This document shows, one piece after another, positions 9,132 through 18,198 of a stretch of 56,690 nucleotides of DNA (its first letter is position 1; every line of letters starts with the position of its first letter). The translations under genes were made by a program, and so were the position numbers. Under the pieces are notes generated by a model. The model saw only the letters and a list, made by a program, of their open reading frames with translations. It made no database searches and had not been told where the DNA came from. Where the stretch lies: NCBI GenBank assembly GCA_024399035.1, contig JAKSID010000015.1:1-56690 (forward strand), given 5' to 3'. The stretch comes from Fibrobacter sp. GTDB lineage: Bacteria > Fibrobacterota > Fibrobacteria > Fibrobacterales > Fibrobacteraceae.

Positions 9132-9944
9132 ATGCTCGAAGAACAGTGGAAAAAGATTAACGAGCTTTGCGACAAACTGTCCAAGGTGACTTACGAAAAC
9201 TTGACCAAGATTATCCGCTTGGATCAGACGGGTAGCTCCACTGCAGCACAAAAACTTGATGATAGTTTCCAGAACGATGTGGACGCCTGGATGGGCGGTG
9301 GCACCTGTTTCAGCATGACCTGGCATTTGTACCAGGCTCTTACTGACATGGGCTTGCATCCTCGATTGGTCATGGGCCACAAACGTAAGGAACGTAACAT
9401 CCACTGCGCCCTCATTTTGCCCGACGAAGAACCCTCCGCATGTCATCCCGGCCTTGTGCCGGGATCTCCCTTCGCGGTCCCTGCCCGCGAATACCTTTTC
9501 GACCCGGGCTACTTGATTTTTGAACCGCTCCCCATTCCTTTGCCGCCTCCATTCGGCACCGGCTCCGCCTTTTTTCCTTTGGTCCCGAACTGCGTCCGCC
9601 TTGACCGCCCCGACAACGAATCCATGTCCCTCTGGACCGGTGGCGCAGGCGCCCCTATGAAACTCCGCTTCGACTATCCTGTGGCCGGTGTTTCCGTAGA
9701 AGAATTCAAACAGCATTGGAACGAAAGCTTCTACCGCGAAATGATGACTTACCCGGTATTGAACCGCCTGGACCGCGAAAAAGGTATTCAGTATTACTAC
9801 CAAAAGGGTAATCTGGTGACCCGCGACGCCCACGGCTCTCGCATGGAAAAGATCGAAGTTCCCAATCGTGTAGAAACGTTAAGTAAAATTTTCGGTTTAA
9901 AACCGGAACTTATTGACCAGGCGTTGGGTATTTTGGACAAATAA
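9132..9944 (+). CDS. Arylamine N-acetyltransferase-like (NAT fold) protein with an in-frame repeat insertion
   Basis: This 270-residue protein keeps a Cys-His-Asp triad in NAT order: C59 in GGTCFSM, H91 in NIHCALIL, and D124 in YLFDPGY followed by EPLPIPLP. NATs move an acetyl group from acetyl-CoA to an amine through the Cys; transglutaminase-like proteins share the triad order, so the exact activity is open. The H-to-D spacing is 33 residues against about 15 in known NATs. The excess is explained by a palindromic repeat read in frame as residues 104-113 (CHPGLVPGSP) plus a few flanking residues. The gene begins 9 bases after azlD. Overall identity is moderately sure; whether it is still active is unknown. 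Confidence 0.6.
   Translation: MLEEQWKKINELCDKLSKVTYENLTKIIRLDQTGSSTAAQKLDDSFQNDVDAWMGGGTCFSMTWHLYQALTDMGLHPRLVMGHKRKERNIHCALILPDEEPSACHPGLVPGSPFAVPAREYLFDPGYLIFEPLPIPLPPPFGTGSAFFPLVPNCVRLDRPDNESMSLWTGGAGAPMKLRFDYPVAGVSVEEFKQHWNESFYREMMTYPVLNRLDREKGIQYYYQKGNLVTRDAHGSRMEKIEVPNRVETLSKIFGLKPELIDQALGILDK
9441..9470 (+). repeat. Palindromic repeat element inserted in coding sequence
   Basis: The 30-base element has arms ATCCCGGC and GCCGGGAT around a short loop. It differs by one loop base from the copy at 12128-12157. It is translated in frame within the NAT-like gene. Confidence 0.85.
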
Positions 9945-9979
9945 TTATATATTGGGAACAAACATTCTCAGGAGAATAT

Positions 9980-10468
9980 ATGAAGAAGTTTGCTCTCGCC
10001 CTTTTGGCTGCCTTGTCCGTTTTCTTTATGGCCTGCGGTCCTTCCAAACTCCAAATCCAGGAACAGTCTTCCATGTGCGACGTCATGATTGAAGTCCGCC
10101 AGGTTCTGAACGATTCCATTAGTTTGTTTGTGGGTAACACTTTCTATCTGAACGCCAAGCAGATTGTTGCTGACGAAATGTATCCTCTCCTGGTCAGCAC
10201 CCGCGACCCGGCTGAAATCGAAAAGCCCACTGCTACCAACGTCTTGAACAACGACGAAGAATTCCTCAACTACCTCCGCCGCGTATCTCCTCAGATGGTT
10301 CAGGTTGGCCTGGTCATTGGTGCCTCCGCAGCAAATGAAATCGGCTTTGAAGAAAGCGATGCCGTTGCCAAGATGACCAAACTCTTCCAGAAGATGGGCG
10401 GTGGTTCCTTGATTCTCTTCCACGACAACGCCGATGGCGAACTTGTGGACATGAAGAAGTTGTTCTAA
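9980..10468 (+). CDS. Small lipoprotein of unknown function
   Basis: This 162-residue protein begins with a lipoprotein signal peptide (MKKFALALL ... FFMAC), with C19 the likely lipidated cysteine. A strong ribosome site (AGGAGAATAT) precedes the ATG. The mature part is helical and acidic, with no motif I recognise. It ends in a terminator 31 bases downstream and appears to be a single-gene unit. Location at the inner or outer membrane is inferred from the lipobox only. Confidence 0.75.
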   Translation: MKKFALALLAALSVFFMACGPSKLQIQEQSSMCDVMIEVRQVLNDSISLFVGNTFYLNAKQIVADEMYPLLVSTRDPAEIEKPTATNVLNNDEEFLNYLRRVSPQMVQVGLVIGASAANEIGFEESDAVAKMTKLFQKMGGGSLILFHDNADGELVDMKKLF

Positions 10469-10498
10469 ACAAAATCTTAAATTTCAAAAACGAAGAAG

Positions 10499-10527
10499 TC
10501 CGAGCAATAAAGTGCCCGGATTTTTTT
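10499..10527 (+). terminator. Rho-independent terminator after the lipoprotein gene
   Basis: TCCGAGCA and TGCCCGGA form a stem with one mismatch, followed by seven T. A second imperfect 10-bp hairpin (about 10556-10579) lies closer to the end of the opposing MATE gene. Confidence 0.7.
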
Positions 10528-10622
10528 GTGAGTGGGGATTCCAAAGGTAAATGAACACTTAGGGCTTTAGCCCTTAGTGAGAATTATCCCCATAGGGGAC
10601 GTGTGGTAACCCCTTTGAATCT

Positions 10623-12008
10623 TTATTTCATCCGTTTCCATTCGCGGCTTAGCATGAACAAGCCGATGAATGCTGTTCCTACGTCTGCAACAGGCTGTGC
10701 AAAGAATACGCCTTTCAGTCCTAGGAACGGAGGCAGAATCAACAGGAACGGAATAAATAGAATTAATTGACGGCAGGCGTTCAGGAACATGGAGCGACCT
10801 GCCTTTCCTGTACCTTGGAAGAAGCTGCCGGCGATCATGCCGCAGGGAACCATAAAAATGGTGCAGGTGAAAATTCTCATGGCCTTGGCTGCCACTTCCT
10901 GCATCTTTAAATCTCCTGGAGCGAAGGGGGCCACAAATGCCTCGGCCTGCCATTGGAGCAAAATCCAGGCGAATACCATAAAGATCAGGGAATAAAGATA
11001 GGCGAACTTTACCACGCCCTTGACACGGTCATAAAGCTTTGCCCCGTAGTTGTAACCTACGATGGGCTGGGTTCCGTTCACAAAACCAAGCAATGGCATA
11101 ATGATGATGGAAACCACGCTGTTCAAAATACCGAAGGCGGAAATTGCCATGTCGCCGCCGTTCATGGTGGCGGTGGACTCAAGACTCTTGTTTCCGTAGG
11201 TGGTCAGGCTCCATGCCAGAATCGCGTTCATCAAGCTGTTACAAATCTGCATCACAGAAGGAGGCAAGCCCAGGATGTAGATCTTACGAACGTAGGGGAG
11301 CCTCAGCTTCATATAGCGGCGGCTGATTTTCACCGGCGTAGACTTCTTCAAGAAGAACTGGGTAATCAAAGTACTGCTAACCAACTGGCTGCAGATGGTT
11401 GCCCATGCGGCGCCTTCGATACCCCAGTGCAATTTCATAATAAAGAGGTAGTCCAGTGCCACGTTGGTGAGTGCGCCGATAATTTCGCGGAACATGGCTG
11501 TCTTGGGATGGCCCATGGAACGAATAAAGTGGTTCATGCCCGGAGCGATGGTCTGGAAAACTGCGCCAAGCAAAATAATGCGCATATAGCTTGTAGCTAC
11601 CGGCAATGTCTGGTCGCTGGCGCCGAACAAGCGCAGCAGCGGTTCCATAAAGATTTCGCCAAAGGCAAAGGCGCCTACGGCCATGACGATCAGCAATACA
11701 AAGGAATTATTCAAAATTATGGCGGCCTGTTCGTACTTTTTTTCGCCCAGACGGATGGAGAACAGGGTGTTGCCGCCTACGCCTACAATCATGGACATGG
11801 CCATGATGAAAAGGGCGATGGGGAAACACAGGGTGATGCCTGCGATGCCTAAGCTTCCGACTCCTTGGCCCACGAAGTAACGGTCCACTATATTATATAG
11901 GGCGTTCACCATCATGCTGATGATGGCGGGCACGGAAAACTGCAGCACCAGCTTAGGGATGCTTGCAGTACCGAAGGATTTAAGCTTTTCGTTGTGAATT
12001 TCTGTCAT
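10623..12008 (-). CDS. MATE family multidrug/Na+ antiporter
   Basis: This inner-membrane protein has about twelve hydrophobic helices in two halves. It opens with 'ASIPKLVLQFSVPAIISMM' and 'YNIVDRYFVGQ', classic for MATE exporters, which expel cationic drugs or metabolites in exchange for Na+ or H+. The ATG at 12008 is chosen over a TTG 39 bases upstream, because alignment to the family begins just after it. A TAAATTTG box also lies nine bases before it. The resulting length (461 residues) is normal. The substrate cannot be predicted. Confidence 0.9.
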   Translation of the reverse strand: MTEIHNEKLKSFGTASIPKLVLQFSVPAIISMMVNALYNIVDRYFVGQGVGSLGIAGITLCFPIALFIMAMSMIVGVGGNTLFSIRLGEKKYEQAAIILNNSFVLLIVMAVGAFAFGEIFMEPLLRLFGASDQTLPVATSYMRIILLGAVFQTIAPGMNHFIRSMGHPKTAMFREIIGALTNVALDYLFIMKLHWGIEGAAWATICSQLVSSTLITQFFLKKSTPVKISRRYMKLRLPYVRKIYILGLPPSVMQICNSLMNAILAWSLTTYGNKSLESTATMNGGDMAISAFGILNSVVSIIIMPLLGFVNGTQPIVGYNYGAKLYDRVKGVVKFAYLYSLIFMVFAWILLQWQAEAFVAPFAPGDLKMQEVAAKAMRIFTCTIFMVPCGMIAGSFFQGTGKAGRSMFLNACRQLILFIPFLLILPPFLGLKGVFFAQPVADVGTAFIGLFMLSREWKRMK

Positions 12009-12016
12009 TTCGGCGC

Positions 12017-12024
12017 CAAATTTA
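12017..12024 (-). promoter_or_regulatory. TAAATTTG box before the MATE gene
   Basis: On the minus strand TAAATTTG ends nine bases before the chosen ATG, and no Shine-Dalgarno sequence lies between. It matches the boxes before azlC, ugd and glf. Confidence 0.45.
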
Positions 12025-12060
12025 AAAAAATGCGCCAAAAACCGCAAGGTAGCCCCTTTT

Positions 12061-12157
12061 TGTCATCCCGGCCTGTTTTTTTTTGTCATCCCGGCCTGTT
12101 TTTTTTGTCATCCCGGCCTGTTTTTTTTGTCATCCCGGCCTTGAGCCGGGATCTCCC
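12061..12157. repeat. Array of half-palindromes ending in a complete palindromic element
   Basis: Three copies of TGTCATCCCGGCCTG plus 8-9 T begin at 12061, 12084 and 12106 (22-23 base spacing). A full 30-base hairpin element (12128-12157) follows and touches the stop codon of the FHA-GGDEF gene. The full copy is one base different from the element at 9441-9470. The T-runs lie on the wrong side of the hairpin to act as a terminator for the minus-strand genes. Confidence 0.88.
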
Positions 12158-13042
12158 TTAGGCGGTTGCTACTTGATTCCTGCCGTTTTCCTTGGCGATA
12201 TACAGCAAGCGGTCGCATTCTGCGATCATTTGGTCGATTTTACCGATTTCTTCACCCTGCTTACTGCAGAGCCCCAATGAAATGGTCACCGGAATAATGG
12301 TGTCCTTCCAGGAGAAACGGTGGCGTTCCACAGCTGCACGGAGGCGTTCGGCGCTCTTTTTTGCGTCTTCCGGGCCAATTCCTGCCAAAAGGAGCACAAA
12401 TTCCTCGCCACCGTAACGGGCCAGCAGGTCGGATTCGCGCTTTTCTTCCTTGAGGATTCGGGCAATTTCCTTAAGAACCATGTCGCCGCACTGATGGCCC
12501 CAGGTGTCGTTTACCCGCTTGAAGTGGTCCGCATCGACCATTATAGTATGTACATAGTAGTTGTTGCGGCGGGCCAAGGCCAATTCGCCCAGGCTGCGGT
12601 CCATAAAAGTACGGCGGTTGCTGATCTTGGTCAGCGGGTCCATGGTGGCGGCTTCGTAAAGCTCGCGGTCAAAGGCTTCCTCAGAGGGATCCTTGAAATC
12701 GACCTTAAGGACCATCTTGCCCACCTGCAGGCGGTTGTCGGAGTCCAGCTGCATATTCTGCACGGGGGAACCGTCTACAAAGGTGCCGTTGGTACTGCCC
12801 ATGTCCTGCACGGTCACGTTGCGGCCGTCAAAGGTCAGGGAGCAGTGCTTACGGCTGACCAGTTCGTCGTCCAGCTTGATGTCGGCGTCGGAGCCTCGGC
12901 CTAGCACCACGGTACCCTTTTCCAGGGGAATCTGCTTGAACAGGTTCTGGGGGTACAGAACGATCAGATGGGGGCGCATTTCCATAGTGGAAAAATTGAT
13001 GGTATTGCTACCGGCGGCGATGGTCTGATCTTGGTCCTGCAT
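12158..13042 (-). CDS. FHA domain-containing diguanylate cyclase (GGDEF)
   Basis: This 294-residue cytoplasmic protein joins an FHA phosphothreonine-binding domain (about 38-112; G48-R49, SRKH at 63-66, GSTNGTF at 82-88) to a GGDEF domain (about 132-292). The active site reads GGEEF at 211-215, which should be catalytic. An RxxD inhibitory site (R202-D205) lies five residues before it, so product inhibition by cyclic di-GMP is expected. The ATG at 13042 has GGAG eight bases upstream; a longer reading to 13120 lacks support. FHA fusion suggests control by a Ser/Thr kinase. It is divergent from the fibro-slime gene and shares its upstream region. Confidence 0.9.
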   Translation of the reverse strand: MQDQDQTIAAGSNTINFSTMEMRPHLIVLYPQNLFKQIPLEKGTVVLGRGSDADIKLDDELVSRKHCSLTFDGRNVTVQDMGSTNGTFVDGSPVQNMQLDSDNRLQVGKMVLKVDFKDPSEEAFDRELYEAATMDPLTKISNRRTFMDRSLGELALARRNNYYVHTIMVDADHFKRVNDTWGHQCGDMVLKEIARILKEEKRESDLLARYGGEEFVLLLAGIGPEDAKKSAERLRAAVERHRFSWKDTIIPVTISLGLCSKQGEEIGKIDQMIAECDRLLYIAKENGRNQVATA

Positions 13043-13163
13043 GGGGTCTCCGTGGGTTCGTTCTGTGCGAAATCTAACTAATTTTTGCGAAAAAGTGTGA
13101 TATTTGCACATTTTAGCCAAATATCCACATTTTGTTTACAAAAAAAACCTTATTTTTAACTAA

Positions 13164-13196
13164 TCTTTGCAAAAATAATTGGCATTTTTGCAAAGA
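13164..13196. promoter_or_regulatory. 13-bp perfect inverted repeat between FHA-GGDEF and fibro-slime genes
   Basis: TCTTTGCAAAAAT and ATTTTTGCAAAGA flank a 7-base spacer. The repeat lies about 120 bases from the GGDEF start and 95 from the fibro-slime start, in a 249-base divergent gap. A-rich and TTTGC words recur nearby. It could be an operator, or a hairpin in a long leader. Confidence 0.55.
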
Positions 13197-13291
13197 ATAG
13201 AATAGATTTCAAGCCGGTGTGGCATTGCAAAAAGGCCGGTCTTTTTGCTATGCCGTTGTTGGACGATTTTTACATCGATGGAAAGAGAATT

Positions 13292-16200
13292 ATGAAAAAC
13301 ACGAAAAACACCTTAATCAAGTGGTTCCTTGGAGCTTGCTTGCTGCTGGCGGGCGCACAGAGTGCTTTCGCTTTGCAGTGTGATGCTAAGATTTATATCA
13401 AGGCTCCTTCTACTTGGGATGCAGTTTATATTGAAGCTGGCGGTATGTTCCCCAAGCTGTCCGTTGGTACCTCTGGTTGGTACGAAGCCAGTGCCTCTAA
13501 GGTTGGCCAGGGTACGTCATTCCGCGTTAATAGCACGGGTACTTCTTATCCTGCGCAGTGGATTGACCGCACTAACTACGATATTGCCAATAACGGTAGT
13601 ACCAATGCCGATGCTTTCACTTGCGACGACTTGGCCGACGGTACTCTTTACATTTACGAAGATCCTACCCAGGCTGGTAAGACCGTTATGAGCACCAATC
13701 CTCCTAACGCTAAGTACGTCTATGTCATGATTCCGCCGGACTTCGAAGATTGGATGTCCGCTGTTCCCATGGTCAGTATGGATGGTGGCAAAACCGGTAA
13801 GGCTCTTACTGCCGACCCTGAACGCTGCGGTTGGTACTACTATGTCTGGTTCAACGAAACCATTACCAATGATGTTGTTTTCTATCGTGACGATGACGCT
13901 GATCGTGAAGATATGATCGGCTTGAACGGTAACTGGGAAACCGGTTCCGATGCAACACCCATTCCTCTGGGCATGATCTTTGATACATACGAAGCTATGG
14001 GTGTCGATACCCTTTACTTTGTGCCCGATGAAAACCAGTTGCTTAATCCTGCTGCCGACGATGGTTGGTACGACAAGTATCCTGAAGGTGTAGAAGGTAC
14101 CTGCTCTTATACCATGGCTGCTGTGATTTACGATACCGATGCTAAGCTGCATCCGGCATTCTCTTGCTACTCTCAGGGCGGCGAAGGCTGCCAGGAAGGT
14201 GTTACTAAATTGGGCATTAGTCAAGTTCAGGCTGTTACTGCCGTGAACAGTTGCATTGGTGTGCAGCCGGGTCTTGTGGACTCTCTCTTGGACGATTCCA
14301 TTGATCAGCAAAAGAGAAAGCCGAAAATGAGTGCTAATGGTGCGAAGTGCTTCATTAACAACGATCTTTTCAACATGCTTTTCAACTACACTCAGGGTGT
14401 AAACGAAGTTAGCTGCTACGATATGCCTTTCAAGCGTTCCGCCGATGGTAAGTGGGAATTCGACTCCGACTACTACAATTATTTGGACCCCTATGGAACC
14501 TCCGGCAAAGCAGGTCCTGGCGGCTTCTACCCTGTAGAATTTACCACCAACGATTCTGTTCTTAATGCTCTGCCCACCCAGACTCCTGTGCCCGATGCCC
14601 GTTTGAAGCGTGCTGCTGAAGGTCCTGTGTTCTATGGTCCTGAATTCCGTGAATTGGATCCTGTAGAACAGATGCCTAAGATTGACATTCTGTGCAACGG
14701 CCCGGGTTGGAAAAAGGGCATTGATTGTAAGTACATGTTCGCAACTGGCGATGATGCCGAAATGGCTCCGGCCGTTAAGCATATTGGTGCCGTCTCTGTG
14801 AATGGCCAGAATACTTGCGTCATGGGTTGGTCTTGCGCTGACCAGGCTCCCGCTGGCTGGACCTTCTATAAGTCCGGTACCGACAACGTGGTTGCCCGTA
14901 CCGTTGCTGGTGCAGATTATCGTTGGGGTGCTTTGAGAAACCAGCACTACTGCTTTGAATCTCATGCTCAGTTTACTCATAAGCCGGGTCTCCGCTTTAA
15001 CTTCCGCGGTGACGATGATATTTGGGTGTTTATCGATAGCAAGCTGGCTGTGGACCTTGGTGGTACCCACCTTGCTGCTCCTGGCTACGTTGACTTGGAT
15101 AACTTTGTTGGTAAGAGCGGTAAGCTTGTAAATGGAATGCAGTATCCTCTGGACATCTTCTTCTGCGACCGTCGTACTACTATGTCTAACGTTCGTATCA
15201 AGACCAACATGTACATCCAGCAGAAGACTGCTATTACTGCCAAGGCTACTAAGGATAAGACTAACAAGGCTGCTACCTCTTACGAAATTTGCTACACCAA
15301 GTCTGGTGACGGTTCTTGTGCTTCTGCTTTGTCTGGCTCTGATGAGGCTATCGAATGCTGTGGTGCCGAATTTGGTTCCAAGGCCGGTTGCCCCGAAGCT
15401 CCCTCCTATTACTTGGCTAAGGGTGTTCAGCTCAATGAATCTGCAGAAAAGTTGACTACTGGCAAGGTTAACCATGGTGGTATTGACCTTACTAATCCCT
15501 CTGCTCCCAAGATCGACAAGAAGAAGATTGTTCTTGAACCGGGTCGCTGGACCTTGTTCATCGAAATCGATGGCAAGACTAAGAAGGTCCTTTCTTGGCG
15601 TATGGCTGGTGAAGTGGACGTTGTTTCTGGTGACGCAGTTGCTGTTTACCTCGATGAAGATGGCGAAAAGGAACTTTCTCGCGTGAACTATAAGTTCCAG
15701 AAGACTGCTCCGGCAGGCTCCGGAAACACTCCTTCCTCTGATGCCGAACTTCTCCCGATCTACGTTTCTGCTATTGCTGGTGAAGAAAATGGCAAGGTCT
15801 TGATGCAGCCGGATGACGCAGCAACCCTTTCCTATTCTTTGGATTTCCCCAGCGGTATGAAGGTCTATAGAAAGAAGAGTGGTGGTGCATTGGAAGAAGT
15901 GTTCACCTCTACTTCTAATCCGATTGGAGCTACTGGCGTGGATACCTTGTATGGATACGTTCCTGCAAGCATGCTCTCCAGCGCTTCTCAGACTTTCCCT
16001 GTCAAGGTTGCTGGTAGAACCACTGTTGCTAACCTCACATTCTATGTGCCTCGTCTTGCCTTTGTCGACACCCTGTACAGGGATGCCGCCGGTGAATGGG
16101 TATTCAGTGAAAACATCATTACTCAGGATACCACAAAGGATCCGAACACTGGTCTTATCGAAAACCGCTTGACTGGTATGGCCTACAACTTCTTTATTGT

Positions 16201-18130
16201 GGCTCTTAAGCCTACTGATGACGGTTCCTATGATTTCTGCACCGAATGTAACTTCACTTTCACCATGACTGGAACTTCTGCGGGTATCGATCCCATAGAT
16301 CCTAATTTGGTGATTGAAAACGGTGGTGCAAGTATTCAGATTCGCTCCACGAAGAAGTATCCTAACGATGGTGCTGCTGCTAGGATTAATGTTGTATTCA
16401 TGAAGGATTTGTCTGAAGCTGCATATACCCCGATTTACTTCGACGATCCTCCGTGCCCGATTCCGTCCTTCACCGATGTGTTTGACGTCGTTGGTGCTAA
16501 GCCTCTCGCAATGCAGATTCCGGAAGAGTACTTCGATTCCTTGGCTGATTACCAGGATGGTATTGCGGATATGGTGGACATCTACTACAACCGTATGATC
16601 CCGAAGGATTCTCTGCCTTTGGCAATCTGTATCGAATGGGAATCTTCTTCTGCAACGAAGTTCTACCCGGCTAAGGAAACCGTTACCATTGATGGAAAGG
16701 AATTCCCTCTGAACTCTAGTTTAGATGACAAGAGTTCCTATATTCTCTGTAACGACGTGATTTATCGCGACAGAATGGACACCACTAATTGTGACCAGGT
16801 TTCCTATGAAGGTGACGATCCTGTAATTGACTCTACCACTGGTAAGACAATCGACTACTGTGATCAGCGCATTCGCGTTACTGGTTTGGCTCTGTCTTCT
16901 TCTCCCAAGACTTCTGGTGCGGGTAAGGTTACTTCCTTCTCTGCATATAAGAACAGAAAGAACGAGGTTGTTACTCAGGGTTTCGCCAATGAAGTTATGA
17001 TTGACCGTATGGCTCCGATTCCTGTATCTGCAGTCATTATCTCTAAGAAGAACGGTAAGGGCGAATACATTGGCCAGGACAACTTGACTATCACCATGTC
17101 TGAACCGGTTAAGATCGTAAGCTCTGATAAGCTCAAGGTGTTTGACTTCTATCTGACCACTGCAAAGGGTAAGGATATTGACCAGTACTCTTCTGTAACA
17201 GATGGTTCCAAGTTCATTGTGACACCTCAGACTGAACCTGCTTTGGATGATGCAGGCCTCATCACTCTGGTGTACAAGACCAAGAATGCTGATGGTTCTG
17301 AACCGATTACTCCGCATAAGGATGACTACCTGCGCCTGAGCGGTACCATGGAGAATATCTTCTGGACTGACAGAAGCGATATTAACCTCGGTGGTGCTGA
17401 TAGTGTTCGTGCTATTGTCAGAGCTAAGAATCCTAAAGATATCTACACTGACGAAACCTATGTGTGGAATGCTCCCACCGGTCACCACGAAACTCGTCGC
17501 GTGCCGACCCCCTGGGTTGAAATCACTGGTTCTGCTCAGAACGGTCTCTATAGCCATAGCTTTGCATACACTGGCAATGCTACGAATGATACCGCTTCCA
17601 TTGTCGTGAACTCCTATAGCAGATTCTCCAGCGGACTTGAAATCCTTACCGCGGAAAATGGTATTCCGGGTTGGTTCGTCAAGGCTGATATGCTTTCTCT
17701 GTACAACCTCTTGAGCACCGAAAAGCGTCAGGAACTTACCCAGAATCTGGATAAGATCTACTTCTCCTATAAGATTGAAGTGTTCACCAACCTGGGTGCC
17801 TATGTTGCTGGTAAGAGTGGCCGCGTCTATTGCGACGACAAGACCAACGAAGCCAAGTTCCACAGAAGCTTCTTTGGTGAAAGTGGCGAAAACAAGACCT
17901 GCCTTACCGCTGGTACCAACCGTAACTACTACATTGGCTGGAATATGATTTCCGACGATGGCCGTGCAGTGGGTACCGGTGCCTACATCTCCAAGGTTGA
18001 AACCTTTGTTAAGCTGGGCGGCAAGAAGGATGCTGAACAGTCAGATACAAAGATCTGGGGTGTCAAGAAGACCGAGGATGGCGTCTATAAGGAATATGTA
18101 CCGCCTTCCAACGGCAATGTAGGTTTCTAA
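13292..18130 (+). CDS. Giant secreted fibro-slime domain protein
   Basis: The protein has 1612 residues from the ATG at 13292. That start is chosen because GGAAAGAG precedes it and a clean signal peptide follows (cleavage after A27 in QSAFA). The central region (about 520-650) matches the fibro-slime/PA14-like domain, with YRWGALRNQHYCFES, 'FRGDDDIWVFID' and LAVDLGGTH. The DDD cluster near 573-576 is typical of Ca2+ or sugar binding in PA14 folds. Beta-rich repeats and paired cysteines follow, and no serine linker or clear type IX tail is seen. Fibro-slime proteins are abundant on the Fibrobacter outer surface and are linked to cellulose adhesion; adhesion is therefore likely but inferred. 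Confidence 0.85.
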   Translation: MKNTKNTLIKWFLGACLLLAGAQSAFALQCDAKIYIKAPSTWDAVYIEAGGMFPKLSVGTSGWYEASASKVGQGTSFRVNSTGTSYPAQWIDRTNYDIANNGSTNADAFTCDDLADGTLYIYEDPTQAGKTVMSTNPPNAKYVYVMIPPDFEDWMSAVPMVSMDGGKTGKALTADPERCGWYYYVWFNETITNDVVFYRDDDADREDMIGLNGNWETGSDATPIPLGMIFDTYEAMGVDTLYFVPDENQLLNPAADDGWYDKYPEGVEGTCSYTMAAVIYDTDAKLHPAFSCYSQGGEGCQEGVTKLGISQVQAVTAVNSCIGVQPGLVDSLLDDSIDQQKRKPKMSANGAKCFINNDLFNMLFNYTQGVNEVSCYDMPFKRSADGKWEFDSDYYNYLDPYGTSGKAGPGGFYPVEFTTNDSVLNALPTQTPVPDARLKRAAEGPVFYGPEFRELDPVEQMPKIDILCNGPGWKKGIDCKYMFATGDDAEMAPAVKHIGAVSVNGQNTCVMGWSCADQAPAGWTFYKSGTDNVVARTVAGADYRWGALRNQHYCFESHAQFTHKPGLRFNFRGDDDIWVFIDSKLAVDLGGTHLAAPGYVDLDNFVGKSGKLVNGMQYPLDIFFCDRRTTMSNVRIKTNMYIQQKTAITAKATKDKTNKAATSYEICYTKSGDGSCASALSGSDEAIECCGAEFGSKAGCPEAPSYYLAKGVQLNESAEKLTTGKVNHGGIDLTNPSAPKIDKKKIVLEPGRWTLFIEIDGKTKKVLSWRMAGEVDVVSGDAVAVYLDEDGEKELSRVNYKFQKTAPAGSGNTPSSDAELLPIYVSAIAGEENGKVLMQPDDAATLSYSLDFPSGMKVYRKKSGGALEEVFTSTSNPIGATGVDTLYGYVPASMLSSASQTFPVKVAGRTTVANLTFYVPRLAFVDTLYRDAAGEWVFSENIITQDTTKDPNTGLIENRLTGMAYNFFIVALKPTDDGSYDFCTECNFTFTMTGTSAGIDPIDPNLVIENGGASIQIRSTKKYPNDGAAARINVVFMKDLSEAAYTPIYFDDPPCPIPSFTDVFDVVGAKPLAMQIPEEYFDSLADYQDGIADMVDIYYNRMIPKDSLPLAICIEWESSSATKFYPAKETVTIDGKEFPLNSSLDDKSSYILCNDVIYRDRMDTTNCDQVSYEGDDPVIDSTTGKTIDYCDQRIRVTGLALSSSPKTSGAGKVTSFSAYKNRKNEVVTQGFANEVMIDRMAPIPVSAVIISKKNGKGEYIGQDNLTITMSEPVKIVSSDKLKVFDFYLTTAKGKDIDQYSSVTDGSKFIVTPQTEPALDDAGLITLVYKTKNADGSEPITPHKDDYLRLSGTMENIFWTDRSDINLGGADSVRAIVRAKNPKDIYTDETYVWNAPTGHHETRRVPTPWVEITGSAQNGLYSHSFAYTGNATNDTASIVVNSYSRFSSGLEILTAENGIPGWFVKADMLSLYNLLSTEKRQELTQNLDKIYFSYKIEVFTNLGAYVAGKSGRVYCDDKTNEAKFHRSFFGESGENKTCLTAGTNRNYYIGWNMISDDGRAVGTGAYISKVETFVKLGGKKDAEQSDTKIWGVKKTEDGVYKEYVPPSNGNVGF

Positions 18131-18149
18131 AATCTAAAGTCTTGAATTA

Positions 18150-18182
18150 AGGCCTTCCGGTTTTGCCGGAAGGTCTTTTTTT
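18150..18182 (+). terminator. Rho-independent terminator after the fibro-slime gene
   Basis: CCTTCCGG-TTTTG-CCGGAAGG followed by TC and seven T. Its T-run directly abuts the promoter-like box of the next gene. Confidence 0.9.
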
Positions 18183-18185
18183 ATC

Positions 18186-18193
18186 TATATTTG
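18186..18193 (+). promoter_or_regulatory. TATATTTG box before the SPOR-domain gene
   Basis: TATATTTG ends six bases before the ATG at 18199, the same spacing as for azlC. It lies directly after the terminator T-run. A TTG occurs 20 bases upstream of the box, the distance of the -33 element in Bacteroidetes-type promoters. Confidence 0.45.
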
Positions 18194-18198
18194 GGAGC

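Noticed and set aside
12009..12047. Longer N-terminus of the MATE protein from a TTG codon
   Set aside because: Family similarity begins after the ATG at 12008, and the promoter-like box would fall inside the coding region.
12061..12157. CRISPR array
   Set aside because: Unit spacing is 22-23 bases with only T-runs between repeats and no unique spacers. No cas gene is present.
9972..13042. Integron or transposon around the repeat-bearing region
   Set aside because: No integrase, transposase, flanking target duplications or terminal inverted repeats were seen. The genes are ordinary chromosomal families.
13517..15475. 652-codon antisense frame opposite the fibro-slime gene
   Set aside because: It is a by-product of biased codon use in the plus-strand gene, with no recognisable protein features or ribosome site.
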